Origin: Macropodus opercularis | Taxonomy: Eukaryota > Chordata > Actinopteri > Anabantiformes > Osphronemidae | Direction of reading: 5' to 3' | Assembly: GCA_030770545.1 (NCBI GenBank) | Contig: CM061097.1 | Location: 3,410,501 to 3,474,500, forward strand | DNA: 64,000 bases | In this document: positions 1 through 21,900 of the stretch, in pieces | How positions within the stretch are numbered: position 1 is the first letter of the stretch | Layout: each line of letters opens with the position of its first letter | Translations under genes and position numbers: made by a program | The notes under the pieces: generated by a model | What the model saw: the letters and a program-made list of their open reading frames with translations, nothing else | Told to the model about the DNA's origin: nothing | Database searches by the model: none

Positions 1-3000
1 AGGGTTCGTAGCCGTTTCTGATTGGTCTTATTAGAACGTTTTTCCCGAGTTTAGCCTGTCAGGCAGCAAACTAACGCGATGCTTTACGTAAACCCGGGCA
101 AAGCAGACGTGGCTGCTGATGTTTTATCTGTAGTCTACTTGTACTTGTATTTTAAATCTGTTTCATTTGTGGGGGAGGGGTGTTAAATTATTACGCTTGG
201 TTGAATTTAAATAGGTTTCCTTTAATAAAACAACAGTTAGTAATTCGTAGTAAATTGGCCCATGACGCTAGTTATTGGCGATTCCAGCTTTTCTACATCT
301 TCCCCTGAATGCAGCACGAGTGACAAACAGCAGAGGGCAGCACATCTCTGTCACGTAGGTATCACAGCAGGACATTCAATTCTTTGCACCCTGTCCCTCA
401 AAATCAATGGAATCAAGGTTTAATCCTTCCAGTTTGTAGACTTACTGAAAGGACGTTGTATTTTTTAGAATTAAGGTTTATCTTATTATCTTTACTTGTC
501 CTTCATGTCCTCGGTTTTGAGTTTTCTGTATTTTTCAAAGCTTTTATACTTTAATAGGCTCTATGTCATCTATTTATAGTGAAAATGTCTCTACAGAAAT
601 GACCACCAGCTGTGAACAGCCTGTGGCAATGAGGATTGATTCCAGGCCATGAGCCAAAGCCAACACTATTAGATGTATCTCCGGCAGATGGCCGTGGCAG
701 ACTATCAGCTCTAAACTGCTGATCTTCACAGGCAGACTGAGACCCTGCGGTGCATGGAAATTTATGAATGAACAACACACGATTGTTTGTGGAGTCTGCC
801 ATACGCTACGTGCATGTGTTTTTACAAGCGTCTAATCGTGTTGCAGGGAGTGCAGTCAGCCAGCGCCGCTGTTTGCCGCTGCAGAACGTCGCTGTGCTGC
901 TCTGACCCTCAGCTGCTCAGTGCTGCAGGATGATGGAGCAGCCTGTCTGAGCGCACTGTACCTGAGCTGCTGTTCTTCACTCGTGTTATTCCTGCACTTT
1001 GTCTCACGCTTTGCTGCAGCAAGCTGAGGCCGCTGTTGTGACCATGTTGACACAGATTTCATTTTCAGACAGGAAGACTGTTTCTGATCTGGTTGACATG
1101 CCAGTAAATAACTGTGACTGATTGCAAAGGAAGACACAAGCTCTATATTCTGTTCATTTGTGGCTGACTGATCACATTGCATATTGTAATGTAATGTGTA
1201 CCAACCTTTCTGTTTATGGAGTTTTCTTTATTAACAGGTCTTCTGAAGTTTGGTGCTATGTACTTATATTATGTTATAAACAGTTTTATACTGCATATGG
1301 TATTAAACTGTATTTTTGATCTGTCAGATTTCCAGACATGTTTAAAAGTTGTGTTTGCAGGGTAAGAAGGTGCCAAAGTATTAGCTGCATTATGCCAAAC
1401 AGCACAGCTTGACCTCACTTGTGTTAATTTGTGCTATTTTTGTTTACACTTGATTCTGGTAATTGGTCGAACTGTTAGTAATTCAAAGCCATTTTTGTTG
1501 TTTCCCCCTAAAAGAAATGACTGACACATGTTCAAATTAGTATCTGACATTCAAATCTCCTTCAAGGTTTTACTGTGACGCCAGTTGTGGCTTAGCTTCT
1601 TGAAAGGTCTCTTTCGTCTTTACTAGTTAGGTATTTCTGAAACAGATTAGTGTTTTTCCTTAGAGGAGGAAAGAATGAGTGGATGCTGGGCTTGTGGTAG
1701 AGCTTCCTTTGCTCTTTATGCTAATCTGGCTGCAGTCCAGGTGATTACACCAGAAATCAGAATATAAGCACTGACTCACTGGTCCGTCAGATTTCGATTC
1801 TGCTTTAGTAGAAAAGCAAGAACAAATTTGGCAGAATGGGCAGCGGATGAAGGAGAAGTCATGGCACGTGATGCCTGTGGACTAATTCCATGTCCATCTG
1901 GTATATTCTCACATTAGCTGAAGCCTCTGCAGCTGCAGAAATGAGCACTGTTTACAGTCTCACCTTGGAATCATCATCATCATGGATCAGTTTGTATCCC
2001 ATGTGAAAAAACCCACTGATTATATTTCAAATGAGTGAAAGGAAAAGCAGCTCCATCAGCTACATGATCCCTATAGCATCTGACATGTTAACTTGAAGCA
2101 CACTCCAGAGATGGCTATTAAAATAACAGCCTGTCTTTCCAGTACCTGCTGGAAGCGTGAGAGGTAGGAGATCCATCTGCCCACCTGGAGAAAAAGAGAC
2201 CTGTCAGGCCAGGAAATAAGTCCCTCTGGCACAGACGCCTCACCTCCTCCCCTACCGGCCCGCTCTCCACTCTCCAGTCTCGGTGGAGCCGTCAGTCTGC
2301 TTAGCTTTCTGTCGGAGGAGAGGCTTTGTTCTGGGTGACAGAGCTAGGTGTCAGAGATAGAGCATCTCGTTAGACAGTCAGAGAGGCATGGTGGCTTTCT
2401 TTTTGCTTTCTGAATGTGGATGTCTAAGGAGGCAGAGGTGGGGGGGGGGGCATAAATTGGATGTCACAGTGAAGAAGAGCTGCACTGGGAGCAACAACTG
2501 CCCTGTCAGCATCCAAAATACCTACATAAGAAGAGGGTTTGCTCCAAAATGCAACGTCAACACACTCATTGACAGGCTGACAAGTGCTGTTACTACACTG
2601 TTTGGGAGGTTAAGATGTGTACAGTAGAGGGCAGAGGGATGTCTTTGTTTCCAGCAGCCTCCAGATGTCCTCGGTTTACAGGCTTTCAGGATCTCACTAC
2701 AGACCAGAAAAAGGTGATTTGACGAAAAGCCACTGATGTTGTTCCCAAGCTGACAACTGCTGAAGCGTATATAACGTTATTGGAATGAGCTGAAGACTTA
2801 AAGGAGCTGATGTATGTGGAAGACACAGAAAGCTTTGGTGAAACAAACTGCTCTAAAACATACCAAGTATCTAAACAGTAAAATATTACGGGTAAATGAT
2901 GCAGTGGCTGCGTCCTGGTCACCTTCTCAGGGGCGTCCACCAGACCAGCAGGCGAGTGAATAGACTGAGGAAAAATGAGCTCTCCGTCGTTTGCAGGGAC

Positions 3001-5910
3001 CTTGGCGCTTCTTGCTGCTTCTCTGTTTCATTATCTTCCTTCCACTCTGGCCTGAACTGTTCAGAGGAGTGGGTGTGCAGTCAGATGTACCAATTCCTGC
3101 TCCGGCGCATTTTACACCACACACTAATGACTCAGCAGTCAGCTGTTGGCTTTGGCTCATTATTTTCGGCAGCCACCCAAACATTCCTGGACGTGGACTT
3201 TGTTTCGTTTCTTCGGTAACACACAAGCGAAGAACAAAACCCAAAACGACGGCCTCCTGTTACATGATTCGATCCACCATAGTACTAGAAAAACTGAAGC
3301 CATGCCCCTAGTTCACTACATCTCAACTACTGGTATGGTGCTAACACGGCAGCATTAATTTGTGACATGCAACGCATTATATTTTTTTACATTTAGCACA
3401 TTTTATGCACAGAGGGACTCAGCTTATATTAAAATGATCCCTGAGGGTTAAGAGTCGCAGATGGAGGCTGAGTTGTAGTTATATAAATGATATCAGAATG
3501 ATAGAGTCTTTAATTACAAGCATGAGCTGGCGTCACACTGAGGATTTACTGTAGCTCCAGACCTTTTCTGTGCCCCAGGAACGTCCCAACAGGATTTAGA
3601 TGGTTAAAAGCCGCACAAATGATCAGATAAAGCACAGATCCAGGGTCAGTATGGATTTTCATAGCGGCATAAGTTATGGAGATTTCGCTGTAAAGCAGGT
3701 TTTCTAACAAAAAGCCTCGGTGTAGAATGTTTATTTTGGGACTAATATTTGGGTCATTTTTCAGTAACATCGAGTAATATGAAGGTGCTGGTGGAGCAGA
3801 GAGAAACTCTTCTCCACAGACACCAACATCTGTGTCATGTCAAGTTTCAGTACGATACGTAATGACAGGTTTCGTAACAGACTCTCTTGATGTCATCAGT
3901 GACAGTAGCAGAAGACGATGTCGGTCAACTACAACTAAATGTACGATGGTATGGCACAGTAGTAAAGACCCCACAGTGTGTGATGGTCGTTTATCATGGG
4001 GAACTAATGTCATATCTGAGGTAAAACCATTGTTTCGTTCCTCAGATCATGGTCACTACCTATTTTTGATACTGTGATTCAAAGCTGGACCCATTTTAAT
4101 CTACATTGTGGAGGTGGATTTTAGGTAAGCAGATTTATGGCCGCTGCCTCCCAGCTACGCTTTAATCTACATAATGGATTCCAAGCAGAACACACTCATG
4201 TTACAGTAATGCTCAGGTTACTTTGAAAACCAATTCAAATAGCAGACAAACAAGCAACGTAATACAGCGAAGGAGTAGAGTCTATCAAAACTAAGTCTGT
4301 TCATTTGTATATTAAATAAACGCACATTAGGTCAGTCTGACATCTTTCATTCATTCCTTCAAATAGAGCGTTGGTTTACAAACGCACACTTTATATGAAC
4401 ATGTGCTTCAAGCTCATTTTGCTAATGCTCTTGTTGTTACGTGTTTATTAAAAGACATAAGTATGATAACAACAACATGTTGGCTTAGTCCTTGACTCTA
4501 ACCAGGAAGGAGGGCAACAGACTGTGGTCTCACTTGGCTAACAAACCCACTAGAGCTGCTGCTAAAAATGACACAACATTTGACCAGATTTCCTCTTCCT
4601 CTCGCTCAGGACTTTCATGAATAAAATAAATTGCAATCAGGAGTCCGGTGCTGTGTTTAGGATCGATGCGCCTCGCTGATAATAACTTCTTTAAGTCAAC
4701 TTACTTTTGTAACATCTGTGTTTGTGCAGCTGCTCTTGCCGCTGCAGAAGAAACACAACAAACTGTGCTCGGGTGCATTTGCCTTAGTGATTATGAGACA
4801 TGAAGCTTGGACATCTGCACAAAATGCCAGGGGCTGAAAAACCAAATTAAAACGAGTGTTTGTTGGCTACAATGCCCATCACTTTGCTCGATGACTTAGG
4901 GTTTCATCTGACTGTTGAACAGGTGCATCTGGACAATAACCTCCATCAGAGAAAAGAGACAAATCATATCACTCTGTTGAGAGTTGCTACGTGTCATACA
5001 TACACATTTATTTATAATTCTAAACAAATGTCTTCAAGGTCCAGAATGTGAAAGATGCAGAATGCAGTAGTGAAACCATTTAGGGGATGGTTGTGTTGAC
5101 ACACCACTCGTCAGCTGAGTGTGAGCTGCTGTGGTGTTATTATCTATAGGAAGTTAACTCTGCACATTCATCTCTGGACTAGTGACGCGGCAGCGGTGGA
5201 AAGTCTGTCCTGTAGGTATGTTACAATACTTAACCTTCTGGCTTTGCTCAATTTTTTCTCTATGTCAACTTGTTGAAGCACAGTTTTTATATTTTTTGTG
5301 TTCTCTGTTACTTTAACTGCATAGATTTTTCAAAGTAGCATTAGTTGTTGTTGTAAGTATATCTATTTGTATTTTTATATTGTGTTTGTTTACACAATGG
5401 ACACAACAACAATATGCTCTGTATTCTCATTGCCAATGTTATTTTTGTGTTGTTAATAGTTCACATTTGATGATGATGACGTTGCGCATTACACAATGAC
5501 AACAATGATTATTATGGGGAGTAAGCAAAATACAAAAATCTTCCCAGTGCATTCATAACCAAAAATGACGATTCTGTTTATGTCTCAAATTCAATTAGCA
5601 TCAGTTCTTACGTTACATTAAAAAAAGATATTTATTAATTTAAAAAGCAGTATCATTATTCTTTCTCCCTCCCAAAATTGGGAAAACTACAACATCTTAT
5701 AGAAACACGAAGAACTGCTATATTTTCAAGTGCTGAGTTGATTGAAAGCCATTTGACCCCAATTGTATGATTTTATACTGTAAATAAGAAGGAATTATAA
5801 CATGTAGTTTTGATGATCAGTGAAGTGACGTATTTTTAAAGATCTAAAATAGTAAATTAAAAGATGGGAAAAAACTCACTAAACACTAAACAATGCTTTT
5901 TTATCCGCAG
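1..5910. other. Non-coding DNA upstream of cmklr1
   Basis: No reading frame here resembles a known protein; those present are short, often lack ATG and have no consistent splice sites. An AATAAA at 224-229 (+) could be the poly(A) signal of a gene lying to the left, but nothing else supports that. A run of 11 G occupies 2440-2450. The cmklr1 coding exon begins after an acceptor AG at 5909-5910, so at least one non-coding leader exon must lie in this stretch. One candidate ends at 5215, where TGTAG is followed by the donor gtatgt. That exon is an inference from a single splice motif. Confidence 0.6.
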
Positions 5911-5932
5911 AATCTCGGTTGTTTAGGGCAAA

Positions 5933-6964
5933 ATGGATTATGATGAATTTGAATATCCAGACAACTACAGCTACACCGAAGCGGCGGCCCCTGGGCCGGG
6001 GGAGGCTGTTTTTCAGCACAAATCAAGATGTTTTCATAGCACCTTGTGTGTGTTCTTGCTGGTGCTCAGCGTGATCATTGTTCTGCTGGGCTTCTTTGGA
6101 AATGGATTAGTCATCTGGATTTCTGGCTTCAAGATGAAAAAGACAGTGAACACCACCTGGTACCTGAGCCTTGCCATCTCTGACTTTGTCTTCTGCACCT
6201 TTCTCCCATTCAATATTGTCAGCATGGTGATGGAGGACTGGACATTTGGCGCGTTCATGTGCAAATTCGCCTCCTGGGTTATGTTCCTCAACATGTTTAG
6301 CAGCATCTTCGTCCTGGTCATCATAAGCGTCGACCGCTGTGTCTCTGTCGTGTTTCCAGTGTGGGCTCAGAACCAGCGCACGGTTAAAAAGGCCTGGGTT
6401 GTAGTTGTTCTGGCCTGGCTTCTCGCCATGGCTCTGAGCGCCCCCTCTATGATTTTTCGAGACATTAATACTCACATAGGCAGGACAACTTGCTTCAATA
6501 ATTACCCCTCACACGACACCCAGCTAATCATTGCCTTGAGCCGCTTCCTTTCAGGGTTTGTTGTTCCTTTGATCGTAATCATCGTGTGCTACTCCATCAT
6601 CATGTCCAAACTCCGCACCAACAGGATGTCGAAATCCTCCAAACCATTCAAAGTGATGACTGCGCTTGTAGCTGCGTTCTTCATCTGCTGGCTGCCCTAC
6701 CACGTGTTCATCCTGCTGGAGCTGAACGAAAAGTACCACGGTCCGGTTTTAAGGGCAGGACTCCAGATAGGCACCTATCTGGCATCGGCGAACAGCTTCC
6801 TCAACCCAGTGTTGTATGTGTTCATGGGCAGCGGCTTCAAGCAGAAGCTGAAGAGCTCTCTGCTGTCAAAGATGGCGAATGCGATGGCAGAGGAAGGTCG
6901 CACCACCAGTCGATACCTGTCCAGGTCCAGCTCCATGGACGGCAGAGCTTCTACACACATTTAG
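5933..6964 (+). CDS. cmklr1: Chemerin-like chemoattractant receptor (class A GPCR)
   Basis: Seven-transmembrane receptor of 343 aa in a single coding exon. The family couples to Gi and binds chemerin and related chemoattractant ligands at the surface of leukocytes and other cells. Visible hallmarks: N-glycosylation site NYS at residue 11, TM1 GN at 56-57, TM2 LAISD with Asp84, the conserved extracellular cysteines C110 and C187, DRC at 134-136 after TM3, CWLP at 252-255 in TM6, NPVLY at 291-295 in TM7, and a Ser/Thr/Arg-rich tail (residues 323-340) suited to kinase and arrestin control. The ATG at 5933 has a strong context (A at -3, G at +4) and follows a splice acceptor ending at 5910, so a non-coding leader exon is expected upstream. 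The convergent neighbour wscd2 matches the human CMKLR1 locus, which favours cmklr1 over the paralogue cmklr2/gpr1. The protein is about 30 aa shorter than mammalian CMKLR1. Orthology is inferred; the GPCR call is certain. Confidence 0.92.
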   Translation: MDYDEFEYPDNYSYTEAAAPGPGEAVFQHKSRCFHSTLCVFLLVLSVIIVLLGFFGNGLVIWISGFKMKKTVNTTWYLSLAISDFVFCTFLPFNIVSMVMEDWTFGAFMCKFASWVMFLNMFSSIFVLVIISVDRCVSVVFPVWAQNQRTVKKAWVVVVLAWLLAMALSAPSMIFRDINTHIGRTTCFNNYPSHDTQLIIALSRFLSGFVVPLIVIIVCYSIIMSKLRTNRMSKSSKPFKVMTALVAAFFICWLPYHVFILLELNEKYHGPVLRAGLQIGTYLASANSFLNPVLYVFMGSGFKQKLKSSLLSKMANAMAEEGRTTSRYLSRSSSMDGRASTHI

Positions 6965-7297
6965 TGTCTCTGTGTAAAGTGTTAATAAGTTGTAATGTGA
7001 AAACTGTGAACAAAGATAACACAGGAACTTATGATTGGTGCTTGTTATGCTCCACCAGCCTGCTACCTAGAAAGGGATGTTCTGTGGTTTCTTCTCATCA
7101 AAACCACGCTACGCACATTTTATTTCTTGCAGCATGAAACGGCTAAAGAAGCAGATGTTGATTTTTACCGTAAAGATGTGAGCATCCTAAACGTTCTCCT
7201 CCTAAAATCACAATGAATATTTACCAGTTGATAATCTGTTGCATAAGTCTGTGTTTTTATCATTTCATGAATGTACAGCAAATGTCATTGTTTTTAT

Positions 7298-7303
7298 AAT
7301 AAA
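7298..7303 (+). terminator. cmklr1: Poly(A) signal, probable 3' end of cmklr1
   Basis: AATAAA in AT-rich sequence 334 nt after the cmklr1 stop codon, the first canonical hexamer downstream. It implies a 3' UTR of roughly 350 nt. Cleavage was not observed; this is read from the motif only. Confidence 0.6.
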
Positions 7304-8014
7304 TGTAAATAACGTGCAATTGTTATCTTTTACCAAGTCCATTTAAAACAGAAACAAACTGAAACTGAAAACCTTCATTTGTTTAATTAGTGCATTATAA
7401 TCCAGAACTTAACACATAAAGAGAATTTAAACCAAACCCTGGAAAAAATAGTTTTTAGTAGTTTTAGCAGCCAGAAAGCCCTGAGACGCACGTGTGATTG
7501 TTCCATTGTTTGTGACCTTGTTATGTTGCATTTGTTCAGGCAAATATTTTCCAGCAATTCATAAAAACAACATATGAAATAGATAAAAAAGAAATAAGAG
7601 CTTAAAGCATCATGCATCATAAAGGTGAAAACACAAGAGGCAACCGTTCTTCCCCTGGGCTACAAGCTGCTCATGTAAATACTGTGTCCGCTGAGAAATG
7701 TCAACCTCTGAATATTATCTCATTCCTACTCAGACAGAGCACAAGAGCAGTCAGAACAAGTACAGAGCGAGACGAAGGAAAGACCCGACCACTAACGCCG
7801 GCAAACCTTTCTTCTATCTTTTCATTTTCACAACATTGTTAACGCTCGACTCGATGGTTTCCTGCTCCACTGTTGACTTCTGCCTCTGCTTTAAATGGTG
7901 TCGGAGAATTAGAATTATTGCTCCGTTTCTGTGAAATCTTTACAGTCTGTTTCTGCTTTTCATCTCTAGGCATCTGTAAAAACAACAGCAGCAGCAAAAT
8001 AGTCAATGTCCTCA
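7304..8014. other. Short spacer between the convergent cmklr1 and wscd2 3' ends
   Basis: AT-rich DNA between the two poly(A) signals on opposite strands. I see no coding frame, RNA gene or repeat in it. Either 3' UTR could run on into it if alternative poly(A) sites are used. Confidence 0.5.
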
Positions 8015-8020
8015 TTTATT
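8015..8020 (-). terminator. wscd2: Candidate distal poly(A) signal for wscd2
   Basis: TTTATT on the plus strand, read as AATAAA on the minus strand, about 1.2 kb past the wscd2 stop codon. The interval 8021-9249 has no gene of its own and would be the 3' UTR. Other A-rich hexamers nearby could be used instead. Confidence 0.4.
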
Positions 8021-9249
8021 GGGTCTTTTCACATTACATTCATTCCATAGAAAATACATTCAAATGTGACGCCTGTGTTCACAAAGTGCCTGCTTGTCCA
8101 TTAAACAAGAGCCAATAGTTTAAAGCATGTGTTAAAAATAGAAACATCTTCTCCAGTTTGCTTGTTGCAGTACAAATATTGTTGAGACGTCGGCAAACAC
8201 ACTATAAAAATATATTTATATTATACTGAAAATGGAAAGTCAGTGAATGTTCTTCAGTCCCCAGTGTTTTCATGTATATTTTATATATATTTGAAGCGTA
8301 TGGTGTAGAATGCCGACGTGCTGACTTGAGAATATGAACTTTTCCACTTTTTGGGATTTTTTTTAAAAGAACAAAATCACCACCAATATTAGCAGTTTTA
8401 TCTTTCTTCCCACAACAAAGCAAAAAAGAAAAAAGAATCACATTCAGTTTGATTAAACGTCAGAAAAAAGTCCACAATGATCACTTCTACTTAATGTAAC
8501 CTCAGATCTATGAGTGTAAAGCCAAATTCCCCTGTGGTTTTTGGGGAAGTGTTGTACATAGAAGTGTTTTTTGGATATTTGCACCAGACCAGTGTTAAGA
8601 AAACATATTTACAACCAAAACGGAACATGTGTCGGGCACCCAGAGATAAATAAATAAATGCTGTCGAGATGAATCCTCCTCTCACATTGAGTCGGTGCCT
8701 TCAAGGAGAATCTGAGGTTTGAGTCATTTACTTCTCCCTCAAACAAAGCCTGAAGCACGTTAAAGTTATGAATGACAAAATAGTATTTTCCTTTTTTACT
8801 GTGATAGCAGCAGTAAAGTCTACTGTTTTGTGTTTTCAGGTTAGAGCAGTACGGTTTACTTCTTTTGGGTCAAATGTTTGTTCACTGGCAATAAAGTGGC
8901 CCCGCACAGCCCTTCGAGCGTCTCCGTAGTCACAGCTATTGTACCTTCTTCATATTAAGGCATGTGCACATGCCCACGCAGCACATGTGCATAGAGCAGG
9001 ATAAGTAGTGCTTTTCATTCAGCCAAACAAAAAACAAACCTCCGCTGCTTAAACCACCCCTGGTATCAATGCACAAAGCTGCAGAAACTGAAAACGTATT
9101 CATAAAAGATGCAAATAGGAGGCCAAAGATTTTAGAGCTTCAATCTAAATGACTTCACAGAAGAATAATAAGTCATGTCATTCTACAAAATATGGTGACA
9201 GAACAACCCAGCAAAGCAGGTGCAGAGGGAAACACGGGGATCACGTTCA
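8021..9249 (-). other. wscd2: Inferred wscd2 3' UTR
   Basis: AT-rich stretch directly following the wscd2 stop codon (9250-9252, minus strand) up to a candidate AATAAA. It has no long coding frame. The assignment rests only on position and the poly(A) motif. Confidence 0.45.
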
Positions 9250-18933
<9,684 letters not shown>

Positions 18934-21900
18934 GCTGGCTCCCCCTGCCACTCAGACGCGCTCACCCAGTTATAAAGAATCATAAAGCAAGAGTGTGAAC
19001 ACCAATACTCCCTGCTCCCACCGGGAGGCGACAGCAAAGAAGTCAATCAGAGTGATTGAATCCTGTAGAAAGTCATCTAAATAAAAGCATGGCTCTTCCA
19101 CGACAGGTGCATCTTCAGTCGCATGGAGACGGTGCTCTGCGCTCTGCAGCGCCTTCGATCGCGTCCACCTGACAGCCTCTCTGCTGACAGTTCAGCCCTG
19201 AGAGCGGGCCCTGGAGAGACCATGAAAGGTGAGTGGCTCAGAGTGAAAGATGATCGCTCAGCACTGCTTTCACTCCTGTTATCAGCTCGAGAGATGCCAC
19301 ACCAGCGCCGCAGCGGCAATCTCTCCCACGCCGCGGAGAAAGGAGAGGATTTTATTTACAGGCTGAGCTTGAGATCCTTTCGCCCTTGTGTGACCGTCTA
19401 TTCACTGAGACCATGCGGGAGTGAGCGGCCGTGAGTCACCATCTGCAGCAGAGACACACACAAACACAGGAAGATAAGTACACACCTGAGTGCGCTTTAT
19501 CGCACATGGAGGAGGAGGAATAACACGAGCAGGTTACAAAAGAACGACAACATCTCTCTTACTGCTGAGCTTCAAGTTAAAGTCACAGAAAGAAACCATC
19601 CGAAGAATCCGATTGGTTATATTACATGTACATGTACAAAGCTGTCCTCATTCTCTGTCTGCTCTGAAACTCACATTAATGAGAATAAAATCAGATAAGC
19701 TGTAAAAACCAAATAATAGGATTAAAAGCAATTAAGTAGCAGGGAAAAAAGTTAATAGTGAGGGAACAACCAGTCAGAGACGTTTCACTTTAACAAGCCC
19801 AGACTTCTGCTTTATCTTTAATAAATTGGGTTAAGCTGGCGCAGAGACAGAAACAAAGTTCTACCCTGCAGCGATTTTACTGATGTTTTGGGGAGTTCGT
19901 TTGAGTCAGAATAAAAATGAATCAAGTTGGTCCAAGCTGATCATAATTTATCTGAATGTGTGGCAGGACAAGAGAAAAACCGTCTCAGGTGATCACCCTT
20001 TAAACCTAATTCAGGACGTCTGTATCCTGCCAACACTCTCAAAGGCGTCTTTGTCTGGAGGCAAGTTCGAGGCGTAACTATTGGAAAATGTAATGTAATA
20101 CTCCTCAGGGTCAAGGAACTTTCCAGGGTATTCAAGGGGACGCTCGCCCTTGTGGCTCCCTGTCTGCCCTGAGGACAACTCCACACAACGCTTGCCACCT
20201 GAAACCTGAATGGGCCTGCAGACGCCCCCTGGCTTTCTGCCCCACTACTTTTCACTCCTGTGTGGGAAGAGTCTGGGACCCTCAAGGAGAAATGGATCAC
20301 AGTCTGCTCATGTGCTGGAACAGCAGTATCCAGGCACAAAGAGAACCCTCATCCTGTCTGACTCCTTCCAGTAACCTCTAAACAACCACAACGGTGGGTT
20401 TCATCCTGATGACTTAGTCTGCATTTTAATTATTTAGTTTCAAGATCAAATGTCCTCTGTCAAATTCCAAACATAAATGGCCTAAAGAACAAATGAAGGG
20501 TGTTGCTGATGAATCGAAGTAAATCAGATTAGCTGGGTTCACTCTCAGGACATTAAAGTCATAAATAAGTCTGGTTTGTTTTAAAGAGCTAAGCCTGGAA
20601 GAATAAGCATAAATACACCTATAATATGCTTTTGTGTCTGAAAAACTAATGTCATCTTCTCTTTCCTGTGGATTGTATTCCTCTGGGATTCATGCACAAG
20701 CAAATGAAGTTTAACAGTATAATAATAATTCCTCCTGTTGGTTTCTATAGCTCAACAGCTGTCTAAACAACACTGAGACGGGTCTCTCACTCTCTCCCTG
20801 TGCCCACCATGACTTCTCAGCCATATGTCAGTGTTTTATCCCCAGTCGAAACAGAAATGACTCAGACAAGCAAACCTTTGTTTCATACTGAATAATATGT
20901 TGGCTTCAGCGAACAGTATGCATGTGGTGTTCGCTACAGGGTTACAAGGCCTGGAAATGCAATGGAAAACATGAAGCCGCACATTCAGCATAGCATCGCT
21001 GAAAACAGGAGCACGAATATGTGCAGTCGAGGGCCGTGTGTGAGCTGCTGCTCACGGATCATTTGCAAGTTCTCATGCCTGCAGCAAGCGTGTAAACGGA
21101 TCCTGTGTTAGCATGTTAATATTTGAGCATTAAAACTCAAAGTACAAATAATGCTGAAGGCAAGGTCATTGGATTTACACATATCTGGCCATAAATCAAA
21201 AAAGGGAGTTATTAAGTCCAAGCAAAGACAAAAAAGAAGACTGATCTTTACAACTACAGTAAAATTAGAATCAAACCATCAGGCACAGCTTGTGAGCAAA
21301 TGCATCAGGAGGCATCAGATAAGAGGTGATGAAGGGGTCTGCTCGCCACAATCGCCACAGCTTCTCACGCGGAGCAGACACGAACCCAGTGACTGGCCGA
21401 TAATTCACATCCACGAAAAGAGTCAGCACATATATAATCTGAGAGGAGGAGACGTCAAAGTTATCTCTGGTGTGGAAGACGCCTCCAGCTCCACATGTGC
21501 TGCAAGTAAATCAGTCCATAAACGTCCTCCTATCTGTCCAGGGACGAGGTTGTTGGACACAGAGATGAGATCACTGTCACACGCGCCTGACGCTTCAGCT
21601 TCAGCTGTGAACGTCTCACTGACTTACCAGACATCAACAAAAGACACTGACAACGTGATATGAAATTGCAACAAACTCAAATTAGTTTGTTAGATCCGAA
21701 CTCAACAAAACATGATATTAGTGAGTTGGATATTATTTCATGACAGCTGCAGATAAATTCATTTGTGTTAGTTTTGCAGTTGAAATCAATTCTCATTCCA
21801 TCGTCTGCCAAAAAACATTCTTTAAACTGGATTGTGGGCGAGGCCTGTATACTGTACACCCAGCTGGATTACATTAGATGTGATTTCCTCCCATTTGAAC

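Noticed and set aside
2896..3311. Three overlapping frames of about 105 aa on both strands
   Set aside because: They have no recognisable content and contradict one another; consistent with a locally GC-richer chance region.
6586..7137. 183-aa plus-strand frame overlapping cmklr1
   Set aside because: It is a shifted-frame shadow of the receptor coding sequence and 3' UTR.
21151..21663. 170-aa ATG-initiated frame
   Set aside because: No domain, signal or homology is recognisable, the composition is unlike the real exons here, and there is no splice or promoter context.
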